Source: Hippopus hippopus
Lineage: Eukaryota > Mollusca > Bivalvia > Cardiida > Cardiidae
Length of the DNA: 64,000 nucleotides
Assembly: GCA_946811185.2 (NCBI GenBank)
Contig: OX328102.1
Location: 16,927,194-16,991,193, forward strand
Reading direction: 5' to 3'
Shown here: positions 20,884 through 31,483 of the stretch, piece by piece
How the letters are laid out: each line of letters opens with the position of its first letter
Numbering within the stretch: the stretch's first letter is position 1
The notes under the pieces: model-generated
Seen by the model: the letters and a program-made list of their open reading frames with translations, nothing else
Told to the model about the DNA's origin: nothing
Databases searched by the model: none
Program-made: the position numbers and the translations under genes

Positions 20884-21046
20884 AAGCATTGTTGAAAAAG
20901 GAGAAAATGCTGGTAACCAGCATTTTCTCCATTTCCCACAATGTTTTCTACCCTTTCAGAGGTCTTCAGTTCATTTTTACCAATCACGAATTTGTCATCT
21001 TCAGATGCTTGCAACCTTGAAGAGTCTAAAATTTGTCGTTTGTTAA
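20884..21046 (+). mobile_element. TTAA-B MITE
   Basis: The palindrome is at 20884-20948 (AGCATTGTTGAAAAAGGAGA ... CCCACAATGTTTTC). The right flank GAGTCTAAAATTTGTCGTTT ends on TTAA at 21043-21046, which also begins the next element. The left end is not clear. Confidence 0.85.
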
Positions 21047-21257
21047 CTCATTTCCTACTGAATAAGTTAAATAAAACCTCAAAACCGATAGAACAAAAAA
21101 CCGAATAATGCAATTTCAAACGTATTTTTTTTGAAGAAAACAATCTCCCAATCGGACAGTGTAGATCTAAGATCAGACTGCACGTTCTGTGCAGTCTGAT
21201 CTTGATCTGCACTGTTCGCAAAAGGTCAGTGAGTCGGGCTTAGCAGCCTAAGGGTTA
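21043..21257 (-). mobile_element. TTAA-A MITE abutting TTAA-B
   Basis: TTAACTCATTTCCTACTGAA starts on the TTAA that closes the B copy. The hairpin at 21153-21219 has near-complete arms and a bulged base. The right end is AGCAGCCTAAGGGTTAT. Confidence 0.9.
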
Positions 21258-21529
21258 TATGGTTACGATTTATGTTATGCAGTTATGCAGATGATATTAA
21301 CTGCTATTGCAATTGAGAAATATTTGCTGTAGACATCGAGTGAATATCTAGTGTTTCTAGCGCATCTAAATCTTCTGTTCATAATCATGTTAGAACATCT
21401 ATATAGCTGCATAACATTTATATAATATCTATCCGTGTAAAGTTTTGTTATGTCAAGACCTACATATTTCACCGGCTGTTTTATTTGAGACTTGGTTGGC
21501 CAATCGATTGTTTTAGATAGACAATGGCT

Positions 21530-21745
21530 GGATGAATGAATGAATGAATGAATGAATGGCTGGCTGGCTAGCTGGCTGGTCGGCTGGACGGAGCGAGGGA
21601 GGGAGGGACGGACGGGCGGGCGGACGGACGGCCAGCCGGCTGGATGGCTGGCTGGTTGGCTCGATGGATGGATGGATGGATGGATGGTGGGTTGGTGGCT
21701 AGCTGACTGGCTGGATCTAAGGATGGACGGAGGGTTGGATGGGTA
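21530..21745 (+). repeat. Compound microsatellite (GAAT, GGCTG, GGAC, GATG)
   Basis: (TGAA)n near 21533-21556, GGCTGGCT runs, GACGGACG/GCGG runs, (GATG)n near 21663-21687. The frames on both strands here are translations of the repeats. Confidence 0.88.
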
Positions 21746-22149
21746 TATGGATGAAGCATGGACAAACTAACAATGGGACAGACGGATAGATCGCTGGATA
21801 GACCGATTGATGATTTGAAGTCTAGATTGAAGTATAAATCAATTGATCAATAGACTGAGTCGGGATACACAACTAGTAAAAGTGTTATCAATAACTCTCA
21901 ATTTCGTAACATATTTTTTCTCTCTCTCCCTTCCTGTCTGGAGATAAAGGAATTTATGCAATTTCGCAAATAGAATATCATTTAAGCATGTAATTATCCA
22001 ATTCCGCCGTGGGGAAGCGGGGGGGGAAAGGAAGTCACTGCGGGACAATATTGATTCGCGTCACATCGTCCTGGTATTGAAGTGCATGAATGAAACTGAC
22101 TGCGCTTCAGCCAGGGTAAAACATCTGATTTTATGCTGTTGCGCTGCTC

Positions 22150-22240
22150 TGAAAACTTTGTGGACAGCATAGAACAAGATCAGGCTACACTGAAAGTCAA
22201 TTAAAACGGGTTGCGTGGATCAAAGATCAGACTGCGCGTT
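22150..22240. repeat. TTAA-A remnants, rearranged
   Basis: GTGGACAGCATAGAACAAGA and, 40 bases on, GTGGATCAAAGATCAGACTG are both A-hairpin left arms without their partner arms. Confidence 0.45.
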
Positions 22241-22452
22241 CTTTTTTTAATGAGCGGCGTTCTGCCGACATGGGACAATGCATCTTCTAGAAGCACAATA
22301 CCAAGCAAGTCAATACATAATTATGGATCCATCAAATCCATTTTCTCGAACAAACAACTGAGTTATGAGGTAGAATGGTCTTTTGCTTACCAAAATCAAA
22401 AAGCTGCGCAGACAGTGCAGGCTCACATACGTCCAAAGTTTTAGCAGATGCA

Positions 22453-22681
22453 TTAACCCTTTACCAAACAATCCCTGGTTTTAACGACCCCGATGAAGAA
22501 GCCTTCTGAAAACATTGTGGGAAAAGGAGAAAATGCTGGTAACCAGCATTTTCTCCTTTTCCCACAATGTTTTCTTCTCTTTCAAAGTCAAGTTTCAATT
22601 TTTGAGTCGCGTTTATTTTGTTGTCTGCAAATGCTTTCAATTTGAACTTGTCTAAAATTTTGTTGTTTGGTAAAGAGTTAA
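22453..22681 (+). mobile_element. TTAA-B MITE, reference-quality copy
   Basis: 229 bp from TTAACCCTTTACCAAACAAT to TTTGGTAAAGAGTTAA. The palindrome at 22508-22574 is perfect: two 33-base arms around one A at 22541. The right flank carries TTTGTTGTCTGCAAATGCTT. Terminal CCCTTTACC pairs with GGTAAAGAG, so the ends are short inverted repeats next to TTAA. No coding sequence. Confidence 0.95.
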
Positions 22682-22797
22682 ACCCCCAGTTTTTACCGAG
22701 CATGCCTCATATAGTTATTTTTTTTTTTATCTAACAGCTCATTCCCTTGTGTTTGCATACATCCGAGACGTTTTCACACAGTCAATTACGGTTTCAA

Positions 22798-23008
22798 AAC
22801 CCTGTACCACACAATCCTGAGTTTCAACGACCCTGGAAAACATTGTGGGAAAGGAGTAAGTACTGGTAACTAGCATCTTCTCCTTTTTTAACAATGTTTT
22901 CTATTCTATTAAATACAAATTTCAGCGTTCTCGACACAAATATTTTGTCGTCTGAAAATGCACTGAATTCGGACCAGTCTGCAATTTTGTCGGCTGGTAT
23001 AGAGTTAA
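22798..23008 (+). mobile_element. TTAA-B MITE
   Basis: ACCCTGTACCACACAATCCT at the left, the palindrome at 22835-22901 with mismatches, and the right end GGCTGGTATAGAGTTAA. Confidence 0.88.
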
Positions 23009-23021
23009 AATAATTTAAAAA

Positions 23022-23085
23022 TAAAGTAGATTTCTCTACGCGTACTGTGTAGTCTAATTTAGATCAACACAGTCTGCAAAGATTG
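23022..23085. repeat. TTAA-A hairpin remnant
   Basis: AAGTAGATTTCTCTACGCGT ... GTAGTCTAATTTAGATCAAC. Only the right arm is convincing. Confidence 0.45.
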
Positions 23086-23124
23086 CTTATAACAATCTTT
23101 ATGACAGTGACAGGAATGAGTGTA

Positions 23125-23330
23125 TGGGCCGAGCTCTGTGAAAAGGGGGACTAAATGGATCGATACTTTTTGCTATTGGTCAATTTTCTGCATTTTAAGG
23201 ACCAATCTACCTCACGATTCAGTATGTTGTTATACAAGATGTATTTTATGGATCCATAATAATGTGATGACTTGCTTGGTATAATTGATCATGGACATTC
23301 ATTAAACCCCTCTTGCCAGAGCATGGCTCA
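23125..23330 (+). mobile_element. Family C MITE, core-deleted
   Basis: TGGGCCGAGCTCTGTGAAAA to CCAGAGCATGGCTCA with TA on both sides. The GC-rich core palindrome is missing. The internal part GTGATGACTTGCTTGGTATA is typical. Confidence 0.85.
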
Positions 23331-23384
23331 TATATTTTCACAGCCATGGCAACAATTTCTCAACTTACATCAACGATTGTTTAT

Positions 23385-23525
23385 TGATTCCTGGAAAACT
23401 TAACCAGTACTTCAGGTGTGATAAGCAGGTAATTCCAAAAGTTGCCCCAGCTGATAACGGGATTCGAGCCCGTGGCCTGTGAGATGAGAAGCCAGCGTTC
23501 ATCCCTACAGCAACGCCTACCACAA
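23385..23525 (-). mobile_element. SINE S2, fragment
   Basis: On the minus strand the B box reads GGGCTCGAATCCCG, after a worn head, and the downstream part ends near AAGTTTTCCAGG. It resembles 38.8 and 44.4 kb. Confidence 0.55.
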
Positions 23526-23841
23526 GGATTGGACTCATATTCTCATTTTTCAGCCACCCTCACCCCCGCTTTTTTCCTCATTTCCCCACTATCTTCCGAC
23601 CTCGTTTTAAAATTTGTCATATTAGTATGCCCAGAAGCCTATAAAGAATTTCAATTTCGGGATTAATTCCAACTTTGTATAAATTCTCTCGGGATTGAGA
23701 TAGAATTTTCAAAACTAATCGTGATTACGGAGGTATGATTCCTAATTCACTTAAAATGTACGACTTTTCTCATGAACTACGGAAGTCAGTAAGGGCCATC
23801 CTCTTTTCATTTCAAAATGCATCACTAGAGATTGTTATTAA

Positions 23842-24019
23842 GTCCCGGTTTGTATTCACCAACCACTCTAGAAAGTATTCTCAAGATCATTTTTTATCTT
23901 GAAATTAACACAAGTTCTTATTGGCTAAACTAAATGGTTATCCAATCAGAAGTTGCGTTACTTTCTAAATCTAGAATTATACTTAAAAATGAACTTAAGA
24001 ATTGTTGGTAGTGGTGTCT
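23842..24019. mobile_element. Family G palindromic MITE
   Basis: GTCCCGGTTTGTATTCACCA at the left and GAATTGTTGGTAGTGGTG at the right are inverted partners. The centre is a palindrome around ATTGGCTAAACTAAATGGTT. Similar copies are at 27.9, 40.0 and 57.1 kb. Confidence 0.75.
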
Positions 24020-24030
24020 AGGGGCCCCCC

Positions 24031-24650
24031 AATTCATAGTTTTTCATGCATTAGGATTTCTCGCGGTGTTCAGAACAAAAGTTTGTGAGCGACAGCATGA
24101 TTCCTTACAAGTTGGAAAGGCCAATCTCCATTCACATCTATTGGACAGTAGTGAAAAAAAAATGATTAGAAATCAGATTACAGAATGCAAGAGCTTTTGG
24201 GAAGGGATTTTCTAAATTTAATAGGAATTTTGGGCTTTGTATTAAAATCTCTAGCGAATATGCAAATCTTTTCTATATTGGTCCGGGATGGCAATGAAAT
24301 CACAAGCAAAAGAAATCTTGATGAATCCTTCAGGACATTCTGATCATCCGAGACGATGCTGACAAGTCGTGATTAGTTATTGCTATCCGTTTTTTTTTTT
24401 TTCTTCTTTTTCTTCATTATTGATATAATCAAAGTTATCAACATTAACTATATAATTATTATCATTTCTATTAACGTTGTTACTTTCTTTACTGCATTGT
24501 ATTTTCAGCAACATATACTCGTACTTTGCCATCCAAAGGATATTGATAAATGTAAAAGAAGTGGGTAATTATCATTGCAAATCTTGAAGTTACGTGCAAG
24601 TTTATTTCGATTTTTTAATCGTTACGGTCACCATCTCATCTACGAACGCT
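24031..24650. other. Unassigned stretch
   Basis: No repeat was recognised. T-run near 24391-24410 and an AT-rich stretch follow; the frame there is low complexity. Confidence 0.4.
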
Positions 24651-24654
24651 TCCG

Positions 24655-24895
24655 GGGTTCACGCGTGGCTCAGTGGTAAAGCGTAGGACCCGTAACCTGG
24701 AGGCCACGGGTTCGAGTCTCACTGGAAGCACTGGGTTTTTCGCGGGAATTTCATTGGGCAAGATACTTCAGAGCCCTTGTCTAGTACTGACGAAACCCAG
24801 GACATATATGAATGATGTTAGGTGTCGCCGTGATACGACTTTAATAATGTTGAAACCAGCGTAAAACACCATTCAATAAATCAATTAATCAACCA
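24655..24895 (+). mobile_element. tRNA-derived SINE (family S2)
   Basis: The head has A box TGGCTCAGTGGTAAAGCG and B box GGGTTCGAGTCTC. The body runs through AATTTCATTGGGCAAGATAC and GACGAAACCCAGGACATATA and ends GTAAAACACCATTC followed by (AATC/AATA)n. It is the best S2 copy in the window; fragments occur near 6.0, 12.1, 23.4, 38.8 and 44.4 kb. The plus frame at 24673-24864 is a translation of it. Confidence 0.85.
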
Positions 24896-24971
24896 ATACT
24901 TCTAAATATTTTATATGAAACGATATAAGTTTATCGACCTAACCCTTTCAATGCCACTGGGGATATCAGTT

Positions 24972-25010
24972 AGCTTTTGCGGACGTTGTAGATCAAGATC
25001 GTCCGCTGCT
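24972..25010 (+). repeat. TTAA-A left-arm fragment
   Basis: CTTTTGCGGACGTTGTAGAT then CAAGATC, after which the match ends. Confidence 0.5.
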
Positions 25011-25199
25011 TGATCCTAAACTTTGATCACATTGATCTTTAATTGCTGTGGAAATTTACACTCATTTGATTTGAAGCAACAGAGTTAAAATTTAGAATGC
25101 AATGTCTACACAAGCAATGTCCTAAAAGTCACCAAGAGTCATGTCTGTAGTTCAAAGTCAAGGTCATGAGAAAGGTCAGAAGTGTCTTTAAGAGTTGTG

Positions 25200-25710
25200 T
25201 CAATAGTCAACATTGATGTGCACAGCTCAGAGGAAAAGTTTGTAATAACTTCAGGGGGCATCATTCTCTTCTCAATGACACGTCTTGTTATTTCAAGATT
25301 TGATAGAAAAAGTTGAAGCCAAAAAAGGTATCAAAATATTTCAGATTTACTTTCCTATTGCGGCAATACATTTTCTTGACACCGAAACGGCACTTCCGGT
25401 TAAACTTTAAAGAGTCACAGCACAACATAGCAAACAAATCTGAAGCCAGTAAATTGATTTTTACAACATTCGATAGATAAAGTGAAATCTAGAGGGCATT
25501 TAAAATCGTTGATCTATTTTTTGTTGTGGCGATACATTTTCTTAACGGTGATGTGGTCAGCACTTCCGGACAAAAGTTGTAAGAGTCACAGAGTACAGCG
25601 TAACGAATAAAATCGAATCCAGTTATTCACAGAGTTACGTCTATACTTGAAATAAACAAGACAACAATTGCGCAGCGAAGCCTTTTTTGTGAGAAAAGGC
25701 AAATAAAACA
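25200..25710 (+). repeat. Two tandem units of about 180 bp (family T)
   Basis: GGCAATACATTTTCTTGACA ... GGCACTTCCGGTTAAA near 25358 recurs as GGCGATACATTTTCTTAACG ... AGCACTTCCGGACAAA near 25538. Each is preceded by an ATTTCAAGATTTGATAG or ACATTCGATAGATAAAG motif and followed by an AGAGTCACAG motif. A third copy lies at 39.4 kb. Confidence 0.65.
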
Positions 25711-25796
25711 CTTCAACGTCACTTCCGTGGTACACTTGATTGGTTACCTCACAGATTAACTTGGACCCTTTAAGCTGCTAATCGAGAATGGATGCA

Positions 25797-25870
25797 CTTT
25801 CGCAGACAAGGTAGGTCAAGATAAGACTGCACAGAACATGAAGTCTAATTTAATGTTTATGCTATCCGCT
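25797..25870 (+). repeat. TTAA-A hairpin, degenerate
   Basis: TTTCGCAGACAAGGTAGGTC ... AGTCTAATTTAATGTTTATG. Flanks AAGCTGCTAATCG and TTTCATTTACGTAGAAGTTA are recognisable, so an element spanning about 25760-25965 once lay here. Confidence 0.65.
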
Positions 25871-25972
25871 ATGTTTAGATTTCTGTAGTGAAAATTACCA
25901 TGAAATCGCTAAATTCCGCTTTTTTACCGCGCGCTGGAATTTTCTGTTTCATTTACGTAGAAGTTACTTCAA

Positions 25973-26212
25973 CCCTTTACTAAACAATTCCAAGTTTAAA
26001 CGACTATGTGAAAAAAGCTTTAAAAAGATCTTGGGAAAAGGACAAAAAACAGATATCCAACATTTTTTCCTTCAGTGGTTTCTACTCTTTCGAGAACAAA
26101 TCCTATATTGTGATCTACTTTTAATTTGATGTCTGCAAATGCTGTCACAGCGGAAAAGAGTGGACAAATCTAACATTTCCTTGTCTTGTATAAAGAGGAA
26201 AGGATCAACCCA
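25973..26212 (+). mobile_element. TTAA-B MITE, degenerate
   Basis: CAACCCTTTACTAAACAATT at the left and TGATGTCTGCAAATGCTGTC towards the right. The palindrome arms are badly mutated. Confidence 0.7.
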
Positions 26213-26526
26213 ACCTAGAATACTGATACAAATGATAGAAATGAGACAGAAACGAGACAGAAAGTAAAATTTCTTAGCCGTATGATGTGGGATACATTGT
26301 CATAAAGGGAGACGATTGTTTGTGAGAAGCAATTACTCCTTTTTCCACAGCGGTCCTTTAAAAACTTTGCTCTGTAGGGTCATTGAAAAGTCGTGCCTGT
26401 AACCATGGCGAAAGGTAATTCATTGTTGGCAATCCTGTCTTATTCATCACAAGACAAAATGCCTCTACTTATTTAGATAATTTACGTGACGAAATAATTC
26501 CCCCACTCTAAAACTACAACTAGTGC

Positions 26527-26745
26527 TTAACTCTTTATCAAAAGACGTCATAATTTTACACAGGTCCAAATTGAAAGCATGTGCAGACGAATTTTTTTTT
26601 TTTAAATGGCTCAAATCATTGGATTTTTCTTGGAAAAGGAAGAAAAATTGTGGAAAAAAGGACAAAATGCTGGTACCAGCATATCACACTTTTTGTCGTG
26701 GTATTGACGTGGATTTGCACTGCGATTTAAGATAAACTTGGCTTT
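26527..26745 (-). mobile_element. TTAA-B MITE
   Basis: TTAACTCTTTATCAAAAGAC at the left in reverse orientation, GTCCAAATTGAAAGCATGTG inside, core at about 26636-26700 (AAATTGTGGAAAAAAGGAC, GCTGGTACCAGC). The right side is shortened. Frames 26465-26802 are artefacts of it. Confidence 0.75.
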
Positions 26746-26791
26746 TAATTTAGTATCAGGTCGCAGACGGGGTAGATCTAAGATCAATAGT

Positions 26792-26925
26792 GTCGAAAAC
26801 ATTGTGACAAAAGGAAAATATGCCTGTTACTAGTTTGTTTTTTTTTCCTATTCACCACATTTTTTTTTTTCAAAAGTCTTTCTCCCCTAGGGTCCTTAAA
26901 ACACCGCATTTGTTAAAGGATCAGA
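26792..26925 (-). mobile_element. TTAA-B MITE, 5'-truncated, joined to a TTAA-A scrap
   Basis: GTCGAAAACATTGTGACAAA ... TTCACCACATTTTTT then CAAAAGTCTTTCTCCCCTAG. Just before it GCAGACGGGGTAGATCTAAG is a TTAA-A left-arm scrap, so the boundary is an A/B junction. Confidence 0.6.
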
Positions 26926-26945
26926 GAAATGATGACGAAAACAAA

Positions 26946-27210
26946 CGAGCAAAGCTCTGTGACAAGGGGGCTTAATGCATCTGCAAAAAGTATCGATTCA
27001 GGTCAGCCTGCGTAGTCCGCGCAGGCTTACCTGAGCCGAAACTTTTTGCTATGGGTCAATTTTCTACATGTCAAAAGACCAGTCTATTTTATGATTCAGT
27101 CGGTTTTTAGACAAAGTGGATGTTTTAAGTTTCTCTAATTATGTGATGACTTGCTTGGTACAATGCATCGAGAAGATGCATTAAGCTCCCTTTTCATAGA
27201 GCATGACTCA
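26946..27210 (+). mobile_element. Family C MITE
   Basis: CGAGCAAAGCTCTGTGACAA to ATAGAGCATGACTCA with the core CAGCCTGCGTAGTCCGCGCA present. About 265 bp. Confidence 0.85.
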
Positions 27211-27370
27211 AATGCAGGGTTTTTGCATTCTTTATTAGTCGGTTATCTCAGTCTTTCATCACATAAAACAATTGTTTTTTCTATCTCACACTAAAAGCTC
27301 TCGGACTTCAAAGGCAGTCAATCGAAAAGCTTTTTTGCTTATTTATTTCTTATATAAAGACAACGAACTG

Positions 27371-27573
27371 TTAATACTTAGGCTGCTAAGCGCGACTCAA
27401 GGACCTTTTGCGGACAGCGTAGATCAAGATCAGACTGCACAGAACGTGCAGTCTGATCTTGGATCTACACTGTCCGATAAGGAGATGTCTTTCCTCCTTT
27501 CCAACAGCAATATTTGGGCTTTTACTATCAGCTTGAAAGTTTCATTTCTTTTATTTGGCACGATAAGGGTTAA
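27371..27573 (+). mobile_element. TTAA-A MITE
   Basis: TTAATACTTAGGCTGCTAAG to GGCACGATAAGGGTTAA. The hairpin at 27411-27476 has both arms complete and the bulge in ATCTTGGATC. The 126-codon plus frame at 27272-27652 runs straight through it and is rejected. Confidence 0.93.
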
Positions 27574-27619
27574 TACTCAGTATAATGACACTACATCTTT
27601 GTGTATGACCAACTGTACT

Positions 27620-27848
27620 TTAAACCCTGTACAAAACCATAGCCAGTTTTAACGAACCTGTGCAGGAAGGCTTTTGAAAACATTGTGGGGGAAAAGGAGA
27701 AAATGCTGGTAAGCATTTTCTCCTTTTTCCCCCACAATGTTTTCCACCCTTTCGAAGACGAGTTTCATCGTTTGAGTCACATTTAATATGCTGTCAGGAA
27801 AAACTTGATTTTGGGTAAGTCTAAAATTTTGTCATCTGGTAAATGGTA
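27620..27848 (+). mobile_element. TTAA-B MITE
   Basis: TTAAACCCTGTACAAAACCA to TCATCTGGTAAATGGTAA. The palindrome at 27675-27744 has arms lengthened by GGG/CCC and a shortened centre (GCTGGTAAGC). Confidence 0.9.
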
Positions 27849-27929
27849 AAAAGATAAGTAATTGTGCGCAAAAAAATATTTACCAGAGTATTTTATTTTG
27901 CAAAATGATTCATCACGAAGCGACTTACT

Positions 27930-28130
27930 GCTGGTCGATTCATGCACGTTTCCAGCCGGATTCTAAAATGCATTCTTAGTCTTAATTTCTAGGTTTGAAA
28001 AATAGCGCATTTTCTTATTGGAATAAACATTTGGTTTACCCAATCAGGAATTGCGTTGCTTTGAAATTTAGAAACTTCTTGAGAATTAGACCACGAATGA
28101 GATAGTAAGAATGGTTGATGAATACGGGAC
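27930..28130. mobile_element. Family G palindromic MITE
   Basis: Ends GTCGATTCATGCACG... and ...AATGGTTGATGAATACGGGAC. The centre TTATTGGAATAAACATTTGG lies beside an ACCCAATCAGGAATTGCG motif. Confidence 0.75.
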
Positions 28131-28164
28131 TATGGCTTCAGCCTTAACCGTAATGTGGATTTAT

Positions 28165-28630
28165 TTAGAATTACATCGATCACGTGGGATCGTCAGTCGT
28201 CACAGCTCGGCCGATTCCGTACCTACATCTAACCTCTTCTGTATAACGGTCGTTTCCATTTGAACTGCCAATCACGTGATCTTATATATGGCGGCGCCAC
28301 TGTCAGTCGTTTAGCAACGACATAAACAACCTCGATGAAGTTATTCACGTCTATCTATCTGTCGGTGAAAACTTCAATCGCAATTGATAAACCACGTTAA
28401 AAAAAAATGTACGAACTGTTTGTCAACTGAACTATAGTAAGAAGGATTTCGATAGAATTTTGAGACTCAAGTTTTCTTTTTTACGAAGGGCCTTACAATT
28501 TTCAAAACAGTAAACCGGCGTACTTCCGGCGATGAAATGTACCGTGTAGGTGCATATTAAGCTACGAGATACAGCCGAGGGACTTGATGCTGCCATCACC
28601 CGAGGTATACCGAATGTTGGGATCGTATTC
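28165..28630 (-). repeat. Family I repeat
   Basis: On the minus strand it reads ATTCGGTATACCTCGGGTGA, CCCTCGGCTGTAT, GTACATTTCATCGCCGGAAG, through AAAATTCTATCGAAATC to GCGCCGCCATATATAAGATC and GGAATCGGCCGAGCTGTGAC. The same order is seen at 46.16-46.62 kb. The minus frame 28432-28641 falls in it. The matching segment at 46.2 kb keeps VHF.AG.TP.Y in one frame but then meets a stop, so a decayed coding element is possible but unproven. Confidence 0.7.
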
Positions 28631-28697
28631 AATGACGTCACATCTGATCTTGTAAAAGAAAATATTGCAAAAAGACCATCCCGTTATTTAATTCTAT

Positions 28698-28920
28698 TTA
28701 ACCACACGACAAAATTTTATCCTGATCCAAATTGAAAGCATTTGCAGACGGAAACTTAAATGTTACTCAAAACATAAAATTTGTCTGTCAGAGGGTAGAA
28801 AGCATTGTGGGAAAAGAAGAAAATGCTGGTTACCAGCATTTTCTTCTTTTCCCACAATGTTTTCAAAAGCCTTTTTCCTCAAGGGTTGTTACAAGCCATG
28901 ATTGCGTGGTAAAATTGTTA
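28698..28920 (-). mobile_element. TTAA-B MITE
   Basis: TTAACCACACGACAAAATTT to GATTGCGTGGTAAAATTG. The palindrome at 28798-28866 is near-perfect with T at the centre (GCTGGTTACCAGC). Confidence 0.92.
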
Positions 28921-29049
28921 TATAATCTGAGTCACACCTTTTTGCTAAATGTAACTGTCCAGTTTCTACACCGTTTTGAAAGAAAAATATTTCGTAGAAT
29001 TCAACAGTGTTCTACAAAATATTTTGTCTTACATAAAAAAAATCTAAAT

Positions 29050-29590
29050 GCCTTCCTTTAAGCACCAATTAATTGAAATGTACTTTGACCAAGTAAATTT
29101 TCGATTTCATTTGTGTTTTTTGTCAGAATATTTTACAAAATATGTGTCTCTCTGTTCGTTTTTATAAGGTCACATTCAAATGCACAAAACTGATGATCAC
29201 ACTTGTTATGGTCTGGTTGCTACAGACGACTAAATAGAAAATTGCTAGCTAAGAGCAATGTCTCTTTCTTTTTTTTTTCCACAATTTCTCATTTCAAGTC
29301 AGTCAAAATTCGAACCTGTCATGAAAAAGCCGAAATGTCGATGAAGAGTAATTACACTTTAATTAATGTTTCTGCATATTGACAAGATGGTATTCATTTT
29401 TCATGATTGCATTTTCTTGTATCAATTAATGTCTACAAATTACGGTCAGTGTCTAATATCATTAATCATTATCGTTAAAAGGCATGGAACAAATGATATC
29501 TTCATCTGTTTGAATCGATTGCATTTTATAAATGGCTGTTCAATAAACAGAGCTTTCTTTTTCGTAATTTTAACCCCTCCCCCCCCCCAT
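29050..29590. other. Unassigned stretch
   Basis: No repeat family was recognised. The plus frame at 29366-29647 (93 codons) has no motif and ends inside TTAA-B. Confidence 0.4.
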
Positions 29591-29598
29591 AAAAAAAG

Positions 29599-29827
29599 TT
29601 ACTCCTTATCAAACGAAAAGGTTTTAGACCGAGTCTTCCAAACTTAAAGCATTTTCAGACGACAAAATAAATGTGACTCAAAAAATGAAATTTGGTTTGG
29701 GAAGGATAGAAACATAGTGGGAAAAGTAGAAAATGCTGTTACCAGCATTTTCTCCTTTACCCACAATGTTTTCAAAAGGTTTCTTTCTCAGGGTCATTAA
29801 AAGTCAGGATTGTATGGTAAAGGGTTA
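29599..29827 (-). mobile_element. TTAA-B MITE
   Basis: TTACTCCTTATCAAACGAAA to GTATGGTAAAGGGTTAA, with the palindrome at 29708-29773. It abuts the next TTAA-A at TTAA 29824-29827. Confidence 0.9.
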
Positions 29828-30008
29828 ATCAAAACTTTCATGCCAATAGTAAAAACCCAAATAATATTATTTCAAACTTATTTTTGGGAGAAAAATATCT
29901 CCTTATCGGACAGTGTAGATCAAAGATCAGACTGCACGTTCTGTGCAGTCTGATCTTCGATCTTCACTGTCCGCAAAAGGTCAGTGAGTCGTGCTTAGCA
30001 GCTTAAGT
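29824..30008 (-). mobile_element. TTAA-A MITE, 5'-shortened
   Basis: TTAATCAAAACTTTCATGCC lacks the first ~25 family bases. The hairpin at 29908-29973 is paired throughout (symmetric GATCAAAGATC/GATCTTCGATC). Right end GCTTAGCAGCTTAAG. Confidence 0.85.
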
Positions 30009-30048
30009 ATTCACTCTTTGCCAGACCATTTTTTAACTCGTCCAAATT

Positions 30049-30280
30049 CAATCCCTTATCAAGAAATCCCAAGATTTTTTTACGACTTTAAGACAAAACA
30101 CTTCTAAAGAACATAGTGGGAAAAGGAGATAATACTGGTAGCGAGCAATTTCTCATTTTTCCACAATGCGTTCTTCCCTTTCGAAGACAAATCCAACAGC
30201 TTACGGCACATTTAATTTGTCGTCTGTACATGCTTTGTATTTGTAAAAGTCCAAGGTTTTGTCGATTGGTAGGGAATTAA
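30049..30280 (+). mobile_element. TTAA-B MITE
   Basis: TCAATCCCTTATCAAGAAAT to TTGTCGATTGGTAGGGAATTAA, with the palindrome at 30109-30174 mutated at the centre. The right flank has TTTGTCGTCTGTACATGCTT. Confidence 0.85.
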
Positions 30281-30559
30281 AGATCTTGCAGACGTCAAAT
30301 TAAATGTCATTTCTTTTCAATTTTTTTCCGGATTTGTATTAAAAAAAGGGGTAGAAAACGGATATTTCTCTCAAAAATATTAGCAAACAATTGTCTAAAC
30401 AACAATTAAAACCGTTTGCTGGTTTCACAATATTGTGGGACATGTTTATCTCCATCCATCCTCGCAAAAAATTTATATCATACGCCGTGACTCATCTGTG
30501 TCGTAGATTTATGCGCATGGGTGATAACTCTTTCAAAGCAAGTGACGATATGAATAGCT

Positions 30560-30620
30560 TTTGCGGTCGGCGTAGATCAAGATCATACTGCACAAAGCGT
30601 GCAGTTCGCACCGTTCGCTG
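30560..30620 (+). repeat. TTAA-A (variant A') hairpin remnant
   Basis: GCGGTCGGCGTAGATCAAGA then ACTGCACAAAGCGTGCAGTT. The right arm is lost. The plus frame 30391-30672 crosses it. Confidence 0.6.
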
Positions 30621-31200
30621 CCTGCTGATAAAATTATTATCAAAGTCATCTCCTATACTTTGTGAAACTTAAAATTTTCAACCTCGAAAATGTCGAATCT
30701 ATCAAATTGGCAGCGAACTTACTGTTGATGCGCCATTGAACATCAATCAATCAACCTATATTCAATCACGTGATCCTAACAATACGGAGTTCATGACAAT
30801 AATTATGAGTGGTTGGTTAAGTATGAATGTACCTTAAGCCTGAGAGAGTCAAATAAATGAAATGGTCATTTTTGTACAGTGAGTTTGACCGAAATATTGC
30901 AAGGTCATGGCTGTCGGTAGAAGGACATTAGCCCCGTCGGAAAATAACCCAAATTCCAAAAATTGACGAGGCTCATGTTAAACTGGTACCTGTTGTATCT
31001 ACCGCTACTGTCGATACAAAAAATGATGTCAAGCTGCCGGGTTAGCCAGCGTAAGCCCCTAAATGATTCTGGTGTGACACCACTGGTTTTTACCTACATT
31101 GAAATTACATGTAGAGCGACCTTTTACCACTGGCTGTACTTTTACTGGCAATCTCGGAGTTTTGCTATTTCCTTCTAATATTATGCCCAGTAGCCTACAC

Positions 31201-31407
31201 AAAAAGTTGCGCAGTCCGCGCAGGCTAATCCGAGACGGTACTTTACGACTACATTAGATTTTGTCCTACAGTAGACATGCGGAAAACAGAAAATTATATA
31301 AAAAATGGAAAGTGTCGTTTCGGATTAGCCTGCGCGGACTGCACAGGTTGATCCGAGACGACACTTTACGCAGCTGTCCAAATGCCCCTTTTCGCGTGTT
31401 GCAGGCC
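31201..31407 (+). mobile_element. Family D MITE, left end missing
   Basis: From AAAAAGTTGCGCAGTCCGCG, inside the first hairpin, to CTTTTCGCGTGTTGCAGGCC. The second internal hairpin (GTGTCGTTTCGGATTAGCCT with its partner) is complete. Full copies are at 53.3 and 55.5 kb. Confidence 0.85.
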
Positions 31408-31483
31408 ATATTACATAGACAGCCCAACTCGTTGTCTTTCCCATACATAATCGCTACATCCATACATAGACAGTATCTGACTC

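Noticed and set aside
24662..24732. tRNA gene on the plus strand
   Set aside because: The head of SINE S2, with body and AATC-type tail following. No clean cloverleaf.
27272..27652. 126-codon plus-strand frame
   Set aside because: It runs through a complete TTAA-A element including both hairpin arms.
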